From an uncultured Oscillospiraceae bacterium (GTDB taxonomy: Bacteria; Bacillota; Clostridia; Oscillospirales; Acutalibacteraceae), in contig URYV01000030.1 in assembly GCA_900552285.1 (NCBI GenBank), forward strand, positions 1 to 13,287: a stretch of DNA of 13,287 bases. Reading direction: 5' to 3'. Within the stretch, counting starts at the first letter, position 1; every line of letters begins with the position of its first letter. A program made the position numbers and the translations under genes. The notes under the pieces are model-generated. The model did not search any database. It was not told the origin of the DNA and saw only the letters and a program-made list of their open reading frames with translations. Positions 7,551-13,149 of this stretch are shown here, in pieces.

Positions 7551-7605
7551 ATCAGGTTCTAGTCGGGGCAACTCGGTGGAGGTTCAAGTCCTCTTATCCG
7601 CACCA
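7551..7605 (+). pseudogene. 3' half of a tRNA-Leu(CAG), putative attachment-site remnant
   Basis: The segment folds as the 3' half of a type-II tRNA. It has anticodon loop ATCAGGT (7551-7557, anticodon CAG at 7553-7555, T33 and G37 present), 3' anticodon strand TCTAG (7558-7562) and long variable arm CGGG-GCAA-CTCG (7564-7575). The T-stem GGAGG/CCTCT (7578-7582, 7590-7594) encloses loop TTCAAGT. Acceptor strand TATCCGC (7595-7601), discriminator A and encoded CCA follow. The matching 5' acceptor (GCGGATA) and 5' anticodon strand (CTAGA) are absent upstream. A stretch near 7513-7526 weakly resembles a leucine D-arm (GGAATT..CAG) but is about 13 nt too far away. The fragment cannot make a tRNA. 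A break exactly at the anticodon loop fits a tRNA-targeting integrase site; decay of a whole gene is the alternative. Confidence 0.75.
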
Positions 7606-7649
7606 ACCACCTTGAGGTTTTCAGGAAAACCTCAAGGTGGTTTTCTTTT
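7605..7649 (+). terminator. Strong Rho-independent terminator abutting the tRNA remnant
   Basis: A perfect 17-bp inverted repeat, AACCACCTTGAGGTTTT (7605-7621) and AAAACCTCAAGGTGGTT (7626-7642), encloses loop CAGG and is followed by TTCTTTT. It begins at the last A of the tRNA CCA, so it is the terminator of the original tRNA gene. It would now also end the pyrimidine operon transcript. Confidence 0.9.
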
Positions 7650-7652
7650 CAC

Positions 7653-7682
7653 TTTTCTCTCTTCTTTCTTCTCTTTTTTCTT
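7653..7682. other. Polypyrimidine tract
   Basis: After one C-A at 7650-7651 the + strand runs about 30 bases with only C and T, ending at the TT before AATCGG. It lies between the tRNA-type terminator and the end of the minus-strand small gene. The minus-strand RNA would be GA-rich. I see no gene in 7650-7713. Confidence 0.6.
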
Positions 7683-7713
7683 AATCGGTTCGTTTATCAT
7701 TGCTAAGCCGAAT

Positions 7714-7929
7714 TTATCCGCCAAACTTTTTATAGGTCACAGAATATTTGCAACTATCATCATTTGTCAAATCAAGCGGTACAGGACGCTCCATTCTTAC
7801 ATAGCCTTCTTCCGTAAGAATATTTATCGTCTTAAGTACATCAAATTCTTTTTCACCAATTCCGACAGCTATTATATGGATGTCACTTTTCGGATTTCCT
7901 TTAATATATTCATATACTTTTTTCTTCAT
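7714..7929 (-). CDS. Small putative winged-helix DNA-binding protein (71 aa)
   Basis: This is a 71-aa basic-to-neutral protein of no family I can name. Its pattern suggests a winged helix: an N-terminal helix (KKKVYEYIKGN), a short segment IHIIAVGIG, a putative recognition helix EFDVLKTINILTEEGYVRME, and a beta wing with a polar hairpin (NDDSCKYSVTYKKF). ATG 7929 was chosen because GGAGAG (complement of 7938-7943) is 8 nt upstream. A GTG at 7932 immediately precedes it and is an alternative. A near-consensus sigma-A promoter lies just upstream (7980-8008). The region is AT-richer than the flanks and sits beside the tRNA remnant, which hints at horizontally acquired DNA. DNA binding is an inference from the secondary-structure pattern alone. 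Confidence 0.7.
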   Translation of the reverse strand: MKKKVYEYIKGNPKSDIHIIAVGIGEKEFDVLKTINILTEEGYVRMERPVPLDLTNDDSCKYSVTYKKFGG

Positions 7930-7979
7930 CACAGTATCTCTCCAATCATTTTCATATTCCTACAAATTCCGCCACACTT

Positions 7980-8008
7980 ATTGTAAAATTTTTACTTGTG
8001 TTTGTCAA
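7980..8008 (-). promoter_or_regulatory. Sigma-A promoter of the 71-aa gene
   Basis: Read on the minus strand, TTGACA (complement of 8003-8008) and TACAAT (complement of 7980-7985) are separated by 17 nt: a perfect -35 and a one-mismatch -10. Transcription would start near 7973, giving a leader of about 44 nt. Confidence 0.8.
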
Positions 8009-8010
8009 GT
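7994..8010. promoter_or_regulatory. Inverted repeat over the -35 box, possible operator
   Basis: ACTTG-tgtttgt-CAAGT is a perfect 5-bp inverted repeat with a 7-nt spacer, covering the -35 hexamer of the small gene. The position suits a repressor, perhaps the winged-helix product itself. The half-sites are short, so chance is possible. Confidence 0.35.
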
Positions 8011-8045
8011 GTTTTTGTTAAATCGGAAATTTTATTGAAACGTGA

Positions 8046-8456
8046 GGTTTTTGGGCGGCAGGCAACGAGGCCGACTTTGTAATCGATGGAATTAAAGCGG
8101 GCGATTATGTCCTTAAGGTTTCAAAAGCCCGTCACAAAACCGAGCAAATCGAGATAACCGTCGGCGAAAAGGGAGAATCGGTAAGCGTTACACTTCTTCT
8201 TTACGGCGATGCCGACAAAAACGGCGATGTCACCGTGTCCGACGCGCTGCTCACCCTCCGGGCGGCGGTGGGTAAAATTTCGCTCGACTCCTCGTCGGCC
8301 GACTGCTGCGACGTGGACGGCAGCGGCGATGTCACCGTGTCCGACGCACTTCGGATTTTGCAAAAGGCCGTGGGAAAAATCGAAAGCTTTCCTGCGGAAA
8401 AACAGTTTCCTCCACAAAACCCAAATATAAAAAAAACAAAGCAGGCTTTACGGTGA
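8046..8456 (+). pseudogene. C-terminal remnant of a secreted dockerin-like protein
   Basis: The frame opens after a TGA at 8043-8045, with no start codon or ribosome binding site before family sequence begins. This is the tail of a larger protein whose 5' part is missing. Residues read a carboxypeptidase-regulatory-like beta-sandwich strand (FVIDGIKAGDYVLKVSK, then QIEITVG). Two dockerin type-I-like calcium loops follow, DADKNGDVTVSD and DVDGSGDVTVSD, each trailed by a helix (ALLTLRAAVGKI, ALRILQKAVGKI). The loops come from a 23-bp exact repeat (8223-8245 and 8325-8347), 102 bp apart. Such tails occur on surface or cellulosome-like proteins of Clostridia. Its abrupt start after the AT-rich promoter of the small gene suggests a deletion or insertion junction near 8040-8055. 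Confidence 0.72.
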
Positions 8457-8472
8457 CGCAAAGTCTGCTTTG
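8429..8472 (-). terminator. Terminator of the lipoate operon (bidirectional hairpin)
   Basis: CAAAGCAGGCTTT (8437-8449) pairs with AAAGTCTGCTTTG (8460-8472), 13 bp with one wobble and a 10-nt loop. On the minus strand the stem is followed by T8 (complement of the A8 at 8429-8436), a good intrinsic terminator 32 bp after the lplA1 stop. The + strand side has only a weak T-rich tail. The hairpin overlaps the last codons of the dockerin remnant. Confidence 0.85.
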
Positions 8473-8503
8473 TCTGTGTTTAAAAAATTGCTGACAATGG
8501 ATG

Positions 8504-9484
8504 TCAATCGGCTATGAGAGAGGCGATTTCGTCGAGTGAAATGTTATATATCTTCCCCTCCATGTCCCGCTGGCAAAGGCGCTTTTTCACCGACTCCCTG
8601 TCATACCTGCAGCCGACGATGGCGTCGCATATTTCTTTTTCCGAAAGGGTGGAAAAGAAATCGCCGAAAACGGCGGCCGAGTCGATAAGGCCTTTTTTAA
8701 TGTCAAGCTTGAACTGTATTTTCCCTCCGGCAAAGCGGCCGGTGCGCTCGATGTTGAACTTGGGATTTTTGCCGTAGATATAATCCCAGTTTGAAAGCTT
8801 TTGCTCCCTTATGACCGATATTTCTTCGATGTCCTCGGGCGTGAGAGCATAGCTCTTTCCGCTGCCCTTCATTATATGGAAAATCATGATTTCCTTAAAC
8901 TTTTCGGGAGAAATTTCGCTGTCGAGGTGGTCGGAAATGTTGGTCACCCGATCCCTGACCGATTTTATGCTTTTGGAAATTATCTTATAATCGTCCACCG
9001 TTGAGGAGGCGACCATCTGCTCAATATCGGTGGAAAAAAGCAGCGAGCCGTGATGAACCACGCTGTCGCGGAGGCGGTATTGGGCGTTTCCGGAAAATTT
9101 CTTTCCGTCAATGGTAAGGTCATTGCGCCCGTTGAAGGCGGCGGGAACGCCGAGACTTTTAAGGGCGTCGATGACGGGGGCGATATACTCGTGAAACTCG
9201 ATTTCCCGGGCATTTTTTCGCTCGATAAAGGAAAACTGCCAGCCTCCCATGTCGGTGTATATTGTGCCGCCGCCCGAAAAACGGCGGGAGACGGTTATGC
9301 CGTGTTCCTTTGCGTAGGGCAGATTTATTTCCTCGGCGACGTTCTGATATTTCCCCACCATAAGGGTCGGGGTGGTGCGCCAAAAGAGGAAAACCGTATC
9401 GCCGAGATCCTTTTGCTCGGCAAAATAGTTTTCGACGGCGAAATTATAAAAAACGTCGCAGGAATTTGTCTCAATATAAATCAT
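8504..9484 (-). CDS. lplA: Lipoate-protein ligase A (paralogue 1)
   Basis: This 326-aa enzyme adenylates lipoate (or octanoate) and transfers it to the lysine of lipoyl domains. Hallmarks are RRFSGGGTIYTD (67-78), NGRNDLTIDGKKFSGNAQ with catalytic K129, and VVHHGSLLFS (142-151), followed by the C-terminal accessory domain (about 245-326, starting near NWDYIYGKNPKFN). ATG 9484 overlaps the lipA stop by 14 bp, with GGAGG (complement of 9491-9495) 6 nt upstream inside lipA. It is the last gene of the operon. It retains the canonical GRND substrate loop, unlike its paralogue at 10596-11528, so it is the better candidate for classical lipoate salvage. The natural acceptor may be the free lipoyl domain of the same operon (inference). 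Confidence 0.95.
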   Translation of the reverse strand: MIYIETNSCDVFYNFAVENYFAEQKDLGDTVFLFWRTTPTLMVGKYQNVAEEINLPYAKEHGITVSRRFSGGGTIYTDMGGWQFSFIERKNAREIEFHEYIAPVIDALKSLGVPAAFNGRNDLTIDGKKFSGNAQYRLRDSVVHHGSLLFSTDIEQMVASSTVDDYKIISKSIKSVRDRVTNISDHLDSEISPEKFKEIMIFHIMKGSGKSYALTPEDIEEISVIREQKLSNWDYIYGKNPKFNIERTGRFAGGKIQFKLDIKKGLIDSAAVFGDFFSTLSEKEICDAIVGCRYDRESVKKRLCQRDMEGKIYNISLDEIASLIAD

Positions 9485-10331
9485 CTACGCCCTCCAAAAC
9501 CTCCCATGCCTTATAGGAGCTTCGGGCAAGGGGCGCCGAGGCAACATGGCGAAATCCCTTTTCAAGGGCGATTTTTTTATAACGGGCAAAATCCTCGGGA
9601 GTCGCATAACGCTTGAGAGGATAGTGCTCCTTTGTGGGCTGAAGATACTGGCCTATGGTCAGAATGTCGCAGCCGGTGGCGAGCACGTCGTCGAGAAGAG
9701 CGTCGATCTGCTCCTCGGTTTCTCCGAGGCCGACCATAAAGCCGGTTTTGGTGAGAAGGGTTTCGTCCTTTTGCTTGAAATAGCGCAAGACATTCAGCGA
9801 GCGCTCGTAATCGGCCTGAGGACGGATGACCTTTTGAAGCTCCTTTACCGTTTCCACATTGTGATTTATAACATCGGGGTGAACCTCGGCGATAATGTCG
9901 AGGGCGGCCGTGTTCATCTTCATGTCGGAAATGAGGGTCTCCACCGTTGCGCCGGGGCAAAGCCTTCTTATGGCGCGGACGGTCTTTGCGAAATGCTCGG
10001 CGCCGCCGTCGGGAAGGTCGTCGCGGGTGGAGCAGGTCAGCACCACATGGCGAAGTCCCAGCTTTTTTGCCGCCTTTGCGACGTTTTCCGGCTCGTTTTC
10101 GTCGGGAGGCAGCGGCCTTCCCGTGGTGACGTTGCAGAATTTGCAGTTTCTCGTGCAGATGTTGCCGAGAATCATAAATGTGGCGGTGTGTTTTTTATAA
10201 CATTCCCCGAGATTGGGGCAGTTGGCCTCCTTGCAGACGGTGTTAAGTCCCATGTCGCGCATGATTTCGGCGACCTCGGACACCGCCTCCTGGTTATATC
10301 TCACCTTGAGCCAATCGGGTTTTCTTTCCAT
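9471..10331 (-). CDS. lipA: Lipoyl synthase
   Basis: This 286-aa radical-SAM enzyme inserts two sulfurs into the octanoyl group bound to a lipoyl domain. All cluster ligands are visible: the auxiliary [4Fe-4S] motif C33-x4-C38-x5-C44 (CKEANCPNLGEC), the radical-SAM C59-x3-C63-x2-C66 (CTRNCKFC), and the C-terminal ARSSY serine motif. Length is normal for the family. ATG 10331 was chosen because AAGGA lies 8 nt upstream; the open frame extends further 5' into the lipoyl-domain gene but without family sequence. The stop of the lipoyl-domain gene is 4 bp upstream. LipA needs an octanoylated carrier, and the adjacent 81-aa lipoyl domain is an obvious candidate. Confidence 0.96.
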   Translation of the reverse strand: MERKPDWLKVRYNQEAVSEVAEIMRDMGLNTVCKEANCPNLGECYKKHTATFMILGNICTRNCKFCNVTTGRPLPPDENEPENVAKAAKKLGLRHVVLTCSTRDDLPDGGAEHFAKTVRAIRRLCPGATVETLISDMKMNTAALDIIAEVHPDVINHNVETVKELQKVIRPQADYERSLNVLRYFKQKDETLLTKTGFMVGLGETEEQIDALLDDVLATGCDILTIGQYLQPTKEHYPLKRYATPEDFARYKKIALEKGFRHVASAPLARSSYKAWEVLEGVDDLY

Positions 10332-10335
10332 AATA

Positions 10336-10581
10336 TCAATCCTTATCGGTTTTAAGAAGTCCCACGGCGGTTCCGACCTCGACCGTATCGCCCTCTTCAA
10401 AAAGCTGCTTGTCAAGCACGCCGTCCTCGGAGGCCTCGATCTGATTTACCACCTTGTCGGTTTCGATTTCGAAGATGGGCTCGCCGGCCTTTACCTCATC
10501 TCCCTCTTCCTTAAGCCACGCGCACAGCACGCCGTCCTTCATTTCGGGACGGAGTTTCGGCATTTTTATTTCCTTTTCCAT
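10336..10581 (-). CDS. Free-standing lipoyl (biotinyl/lipoyl-attachment) domain protein
   Basis: This 81-aa protein is a single E2-type lipoyl domain. KMPKLRPEMKDG starts the first strand, GDEVKAGEPIFEIETDKVV holds the modification lysine K43 in the hairpin ETDKVV, and GVLDKQLFEEGDTVEVGTAVG completes the barrel. I preferred M at 10581 because AAAGGA is 9 nt upstream; an ATG at 10590 is too close to that site. No peripheral-subunit-binding or acyltransferase domain follows, so it is a carrier and not part of an assembled E2. It sits between lplA2 (14 bp upstream) and lipA (4 bp downstream), which points to a dedicated lipoyl carrier loaded by the neighbouring enzymes. Partner dehydrogenases are not in the window. 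A biotin carrier is unlikely because the lysine is in ETDK, not AMKM. Confidence 0.93.
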   Translation of the reverse strand: MEKEIKMPKLRPEMKDGVLCAWLKEEGDEVKAGEPIFEIETDKVVNQIEASEDGVLDKQLFEEGDTVEVGTAVGLLKTDKD

Positions 10582-10595
10582 TGTTTTCATTCCTT

Positions 10596-11528
10596 TTATA
10601 TGAGATATTTTACAAGACGGCCGTCGCCGCAAAGGGCGGCCGAAATCATTTTGAGATTTTCAAAGGCGATGCTCAGCCCCGAAAGATCACCTTTTCCGCC
10701 GCAAAGAAAATCGCAAAGAATATACCCTTCGGTTATAAAACCTCTTTTGGCGGAATATTTCACCTCAATGGGCCGATTTTCGAAAATCCCCTTCTTTTCA
10801 AAATCGAAGGACGGGGTTTTTCCGAAGGTCCATGCGTCGCTTTGATATTTCTCCTTTGCAAGCCTTTTCACCTCGCAAAGCTCCTTTTCGGAAAGCTCGG
10901 CGGTCTTTGCCCCGCAAAGCACGGTCCTCTCAAGGCGGCTTTTAAATTCCTCCACCGACATTTTTTCCTTTAAATGCTCGGAAATGTCGGTGACGGCGCT
11001 GACCGTAGAAAGGGTACCCTTTGTGACAATACTTTCGTTTTTCGTTTTTGCGGTTATTTTGTCCAGCAGCTCAAGGTCGGCGGAAAAAAGCAGCGTTCCG
11101 TGGTGGAGCACCCGCCCCTTGCTTGTGCGCTGGGCACTGCCCGACACCTTAAGCCCGCAAACGGCAATGTCGCACACCCCTCTTTTGGCGGCGTCAAGCC
11201 CGAGAGAGCGCAGAGCCTTTATGACGGGGTTTAAAAAAGTGTCATAGCAAAGGTTTTCCGACGCATCGGAAACGAAGGTATAATTGACATTTCCGAGGTC
11301 GTGATAAACCGTGCCTCCTCCAGACATTCTGCGAACGACGGGAATATTTCGCTTTTCAAGCTCGAAAAAATCCACCTCGCGGTAGATGTTCTGATTTTGT
11401 CCCACAATGACGGCGGGGCGATTTTGCCAAAGAAAGAAAATATCGTCGTCGGTGTAATTTTCGAAAACATATTCCTCAAAGGCCTGATTGAAAAAAGGGT
11501 CGGTGCAATCATTTTTAAATGTAATCAT
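10596..11528 (-). CDS. lplA: Lipoate-protein ligase A (paralogue 2, divergent substrate loop)
   Basis: This 310-aa BPL/LplA-superfamily protein is the first gene of the lipoate operon. It has RRMSGGGTVYHDLGN (66-80), CGLKVSGSAQ with the expected catalytic lysine K127, VLHHGTLLFS (140-149) and a C-terminal accessory domain beginning near DAWTFGKTPSFDF. The usual GRND loop before the lysine reads KRGVCDIAV, so the substrate pocket differs from that of the ligase at 8504-9484. It could prefer octanoate, act as an amidotransferase or octanoyltransferase, or serve another acceptor; the sequence alone does not decide. ATG 11528 has GGGAGGG (complement of 11534-11540) 5 nt upstream. A sigma-A promoter lies at 11559-11587. 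Confidence 0.93.
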   Translation of the reverse strand: MITFKNDCTDPFFNQAFEEYVFENYTDDDIFFLWQNRPAVIVGQNQNIYREVDFFELEKRNIPVVRRMSGGGTVYHDLGNVNYTFVSDASENLCYDTFLNPVIKALRSLGLDAAKRGVCDIAVCGLKVSGSAQRTSKGRVLHHGTLLFSADLELLDKITAKTKNESIVTKGTLSTVSAVTDISEHLKEKMSVEEFKSRLERTVLCGAKTAELSEKELCEVKRLAKEKYQSDAWTFGKTPSFDFEKKGIFENRPIEVKYSAKRGFITEGYILCDFLCGGKGDLSGLSIAFENLKMISAALCGDGRLVKYLI

Positions 11529-11558
11529 ATAATCCCTCCCTTTTTGTCGGCAATCGAT

Positions 11559-11587
11559 ATTTTAACACACAAGGCCGCCTTTTTCAA
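11559..11587 (-). promoter_or_regulatory. Sigma-A promoter of the lipoate operon
   Basis: On the minus strand, TTGAAA (complement of 11582-11587), a 17-nt spacer and TAAAAT (complement of 11559-11564) form a good -35/-10 pair upstream of lplA2. The 17-nt spacing and position 30-60 nt before the ATG support it. Confidence 0.65.
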
Positions 11588-11639
11588 GTTTTGCATACCA
11601 AAGTGTCAAAAAAAACATGGCAAAATATTAAAATAGGTA

Positions 11640-11668
11640 TTGTTATGCGGCGGAATTTGGTATATAAT
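11640..11668 (+). promoter_or_regulatory. Sigma-A promoter of asnS
   Basis: TTGTTA (11640-11645), a 17-nt spacer and a perfect TATAAT (11663-11668) lie 43 nt before the asnS ATG. Start of transcription would be near 11675. The leader of about 37 nt is too short for a T-box, which some amino-acid or synthetase genes of Firmicutes carry. Confidence 0.75.
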
Positions 11669-11711
11669 AAGTCGATAACAAGCGACATAATTATGAATTG
11701 GAGATATATTT

Positions 11712-13106
11712 ATGGAAAGATGTGAACTGTGCAACCTGCTTCGCGGCTTTGAAAACTTTGACGGCAAGGAGGTCACGGTGTCGGGCTGGGCGAGAACCGT
11801 CCGCGACTCCAAGACCATCGGCTTTATCGAGCTTAACGACGGCAGCTCCTTCAAATGCGTCCAAATCGTCTTTGAGGACGGAAAGGTGGACAATTTCAAG
11901 GAAATTGCAAAGCTCAACGTCGGCTCGGCCGTCACCGTCACGGGAACCGTCGTGCTCACTCCCGAGATGCGCCAGCCCTTTGAAATTCACGCAAAGGAAA
12001 TCACCGTCGAGGGTCTCTCCACTCCCGATTATCCCCTTCAGAAAAAGCGCCACAGCGTGGAATTTCTTCGCTCCATCGCCCATCTTCGCCCCCGCACCAA
12101 CCTTTTCAACGCCGTTTTCCGCGTGCGTTCGGAATGTGCCTTTGCAATTCATGAATTTTTCCACAGCAAAGGCTTTGTTTATGCCCACACCCCCCTCATC
12201 ACCGGCAGCGACTGTGAAGGCGCCGGCGAGATGTTCAGGGTGACCACCCTCGACCCCAAGGACCCGCCCCTTAAGGAGGACGGAACCGTGAATTTCGGCG
12301 AGGACTTTTTCGGCAAGCCCACCTCGCTGACCGTTTCGGGCCAGCTTTCGGCCGAATGTATGGCCATGGCCTTCGGAAAGGTCTACACCTTCGGCCCCAC
12401 CTTCCGCGCCGAGGCAAGCTTCACCAACCGCCACGCCGCCGAATTTTGGATGATCGAGCCGGAAATGGCCTTCTTTGACCTTAAAGATGACATGGAAATT
12501 GCCGAGGCCATGATAAAGCACATTATAAATCACGTTCTTAAGACCTGCCCCGACGAAATGCAGTTTTTCAACAGCTTTGTTGACAAGGGTCTGCTTGAGC
12601 GCCTCGACTTTGTAAGAAGCTCCGATTTCGGCTGTGTGACCTACACCGAGGCGGTGGAAATTCTCGAAAAACATAACGACGAGTTTGACTATCCCGTCAG
12701 CTGGGGCGTCGACCTGCAAACCGAGCACGAGCGCTATCTCACCGAGAAGATATACAAAAAACCCCTTTTCGTCATCGACTATCCCAAGGAGATCAAGGCA
12801 TTTTATATGCGTCAGAATGACGACGGCAAGACCGTCGCCGCAATGGACTGCCTTGTGCCGGGAGTCGGCGAGATCATCGGCGGAAGCCAGAGAGAGGAAC
12901 GTCTCGACGTGCTGCGCGCCCGCATGGAGGAGCTGGGTCTCGACGAAAAAGACTATTGGTGGTATCTCGACCTTCGCAAATACGGCGGGGTCAAGCATTC
13001 GGGCTTCGGTCTCGGCTTTGAGCGCATAATCATGTACATCACCGGCGTTCAGAACATCCGCGACGTACTTCCCTTCCCCCGCACCACCGGCAGCGCCGAA
13101 TTTTAA
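11712..13106 (+). CDS. asnS: Asparaginyl-tRNA synthetase
   Basis: This 464-aa class-IIb aminoacyl-tRNA synthetase charges tRNA-Asn with asparagine. Residues about 1-105 are the OB-fold anticodon-binding domain (VTVSGWARTVRDSKTIGFIE), and the remainder is the class-II catalytic core. Motif 2 reads FRAEASFTNRHAAEFWMIEP and motif 3 GFGLGFERIIMYITG, ending IRDVLPFPRTTGSAEF, a typical AsnRS tail. The insertion about residues 195-225 (DPKDPPLKEDG..FFGKPTSLTVSGQ) also fits AsnRS rather than AspRS. Length is usual. ATG 11712 has GGAG at 11699-11702, 9 nt upstream. It is transcribed away from the lipoate operon and uses many C-ending codons, as expected of a well-expressed housekeeping gene. No intrinsic terminator is visible in the 43 bp to the next start. 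Confidence 0.97.
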   Translation: MERCELCNLLRGFENFDGKEVTVSGWARTVRDSKTIGFIELNDGSSFKCVQIVFEDGKVDNFKEIAKLNVGSAVTVTGTVVLTPEMRQPFEIHAKEITVEGLSTPDYPLQKKRHSVEFLRSIAHLRPRTNLFNAVFRVRSECAFAIHEFFHSKGFVYAHTPLITGSDCEGAGEMFRVTTLDPKDPPLKEDGTVNFGEDFFGKPTSLTVSGQLSAECMAMAFGKVYTFGPTFRAEASFTNRHAAEFWMIEPEMAFFDLKDDMEIAEAMIKHIINHVLKTCPDEMQFFNSFVDKGLLERLDFVRSSDFGCVTYTEAVEILEKHNDEFDYPVSWGVDLQTEHERYLTEKIYKKPLFVIDYPKEIKAFYMRQNDDGKTVAAMDCLVPGVGEIIGGSQREERLDVLRARMEELGLDEKDYWWYLDLRKYGGVKHSGFGLGFERIIMYITGVQNIRDVLPFPRTTGSAEF

Positions 13107-13149
13107 CTTTATATACAATTCAAATATTTTTGTGAAGGATTTGATGGAT

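Noticed and set aside
7505..7605. A complete functional tRNA-Leu gene
   Set aside because: No 5' acceptor strand pairing with TATCCGC and no 5' anticodon strand pairing with TCTAG could be found. The D-arm-like GGAATT..CAG is misplaced by about 13 nt.
7576..7986. A 136-codon plus-strand frame starting in the tRNA remnant
   Set aside because: It begins inside tRNA sequence, runs through the terminator and a polypyrimidine tract, and its Phe/Ser-rich translation comes from those tracts and from the complement of the 71-aa gene.
8223..8347. CRISPR or tandem DNA repeat
   Set aside because: The 23-bp repeat occurs only twice, 102 bp apart and in frame. It encodes the duplicated calcium loops of a dockerin-like domain.
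9546..10355. A 269-codon plus-strand frame opposite lipA
   Set aside because: lipA on the other strand has all cluster motifs, while this frame gives repetitive valine/glycine-rich sequence. It is a shadow frame.
10336..10581. Biotin carrier protein (BCCP-like)
   Set aside because: The modified lysine lies in ETDKVV, typical of lipoyl domains, rather than AMKM, and the neighbours are lipoate enzymes.
11669..11711. A T-box or other riboswitch ahead of asnS
   Set aside because: The promoter leaves only about 37 nt of leader, with no specifier loop, T-box sequence or terminator.
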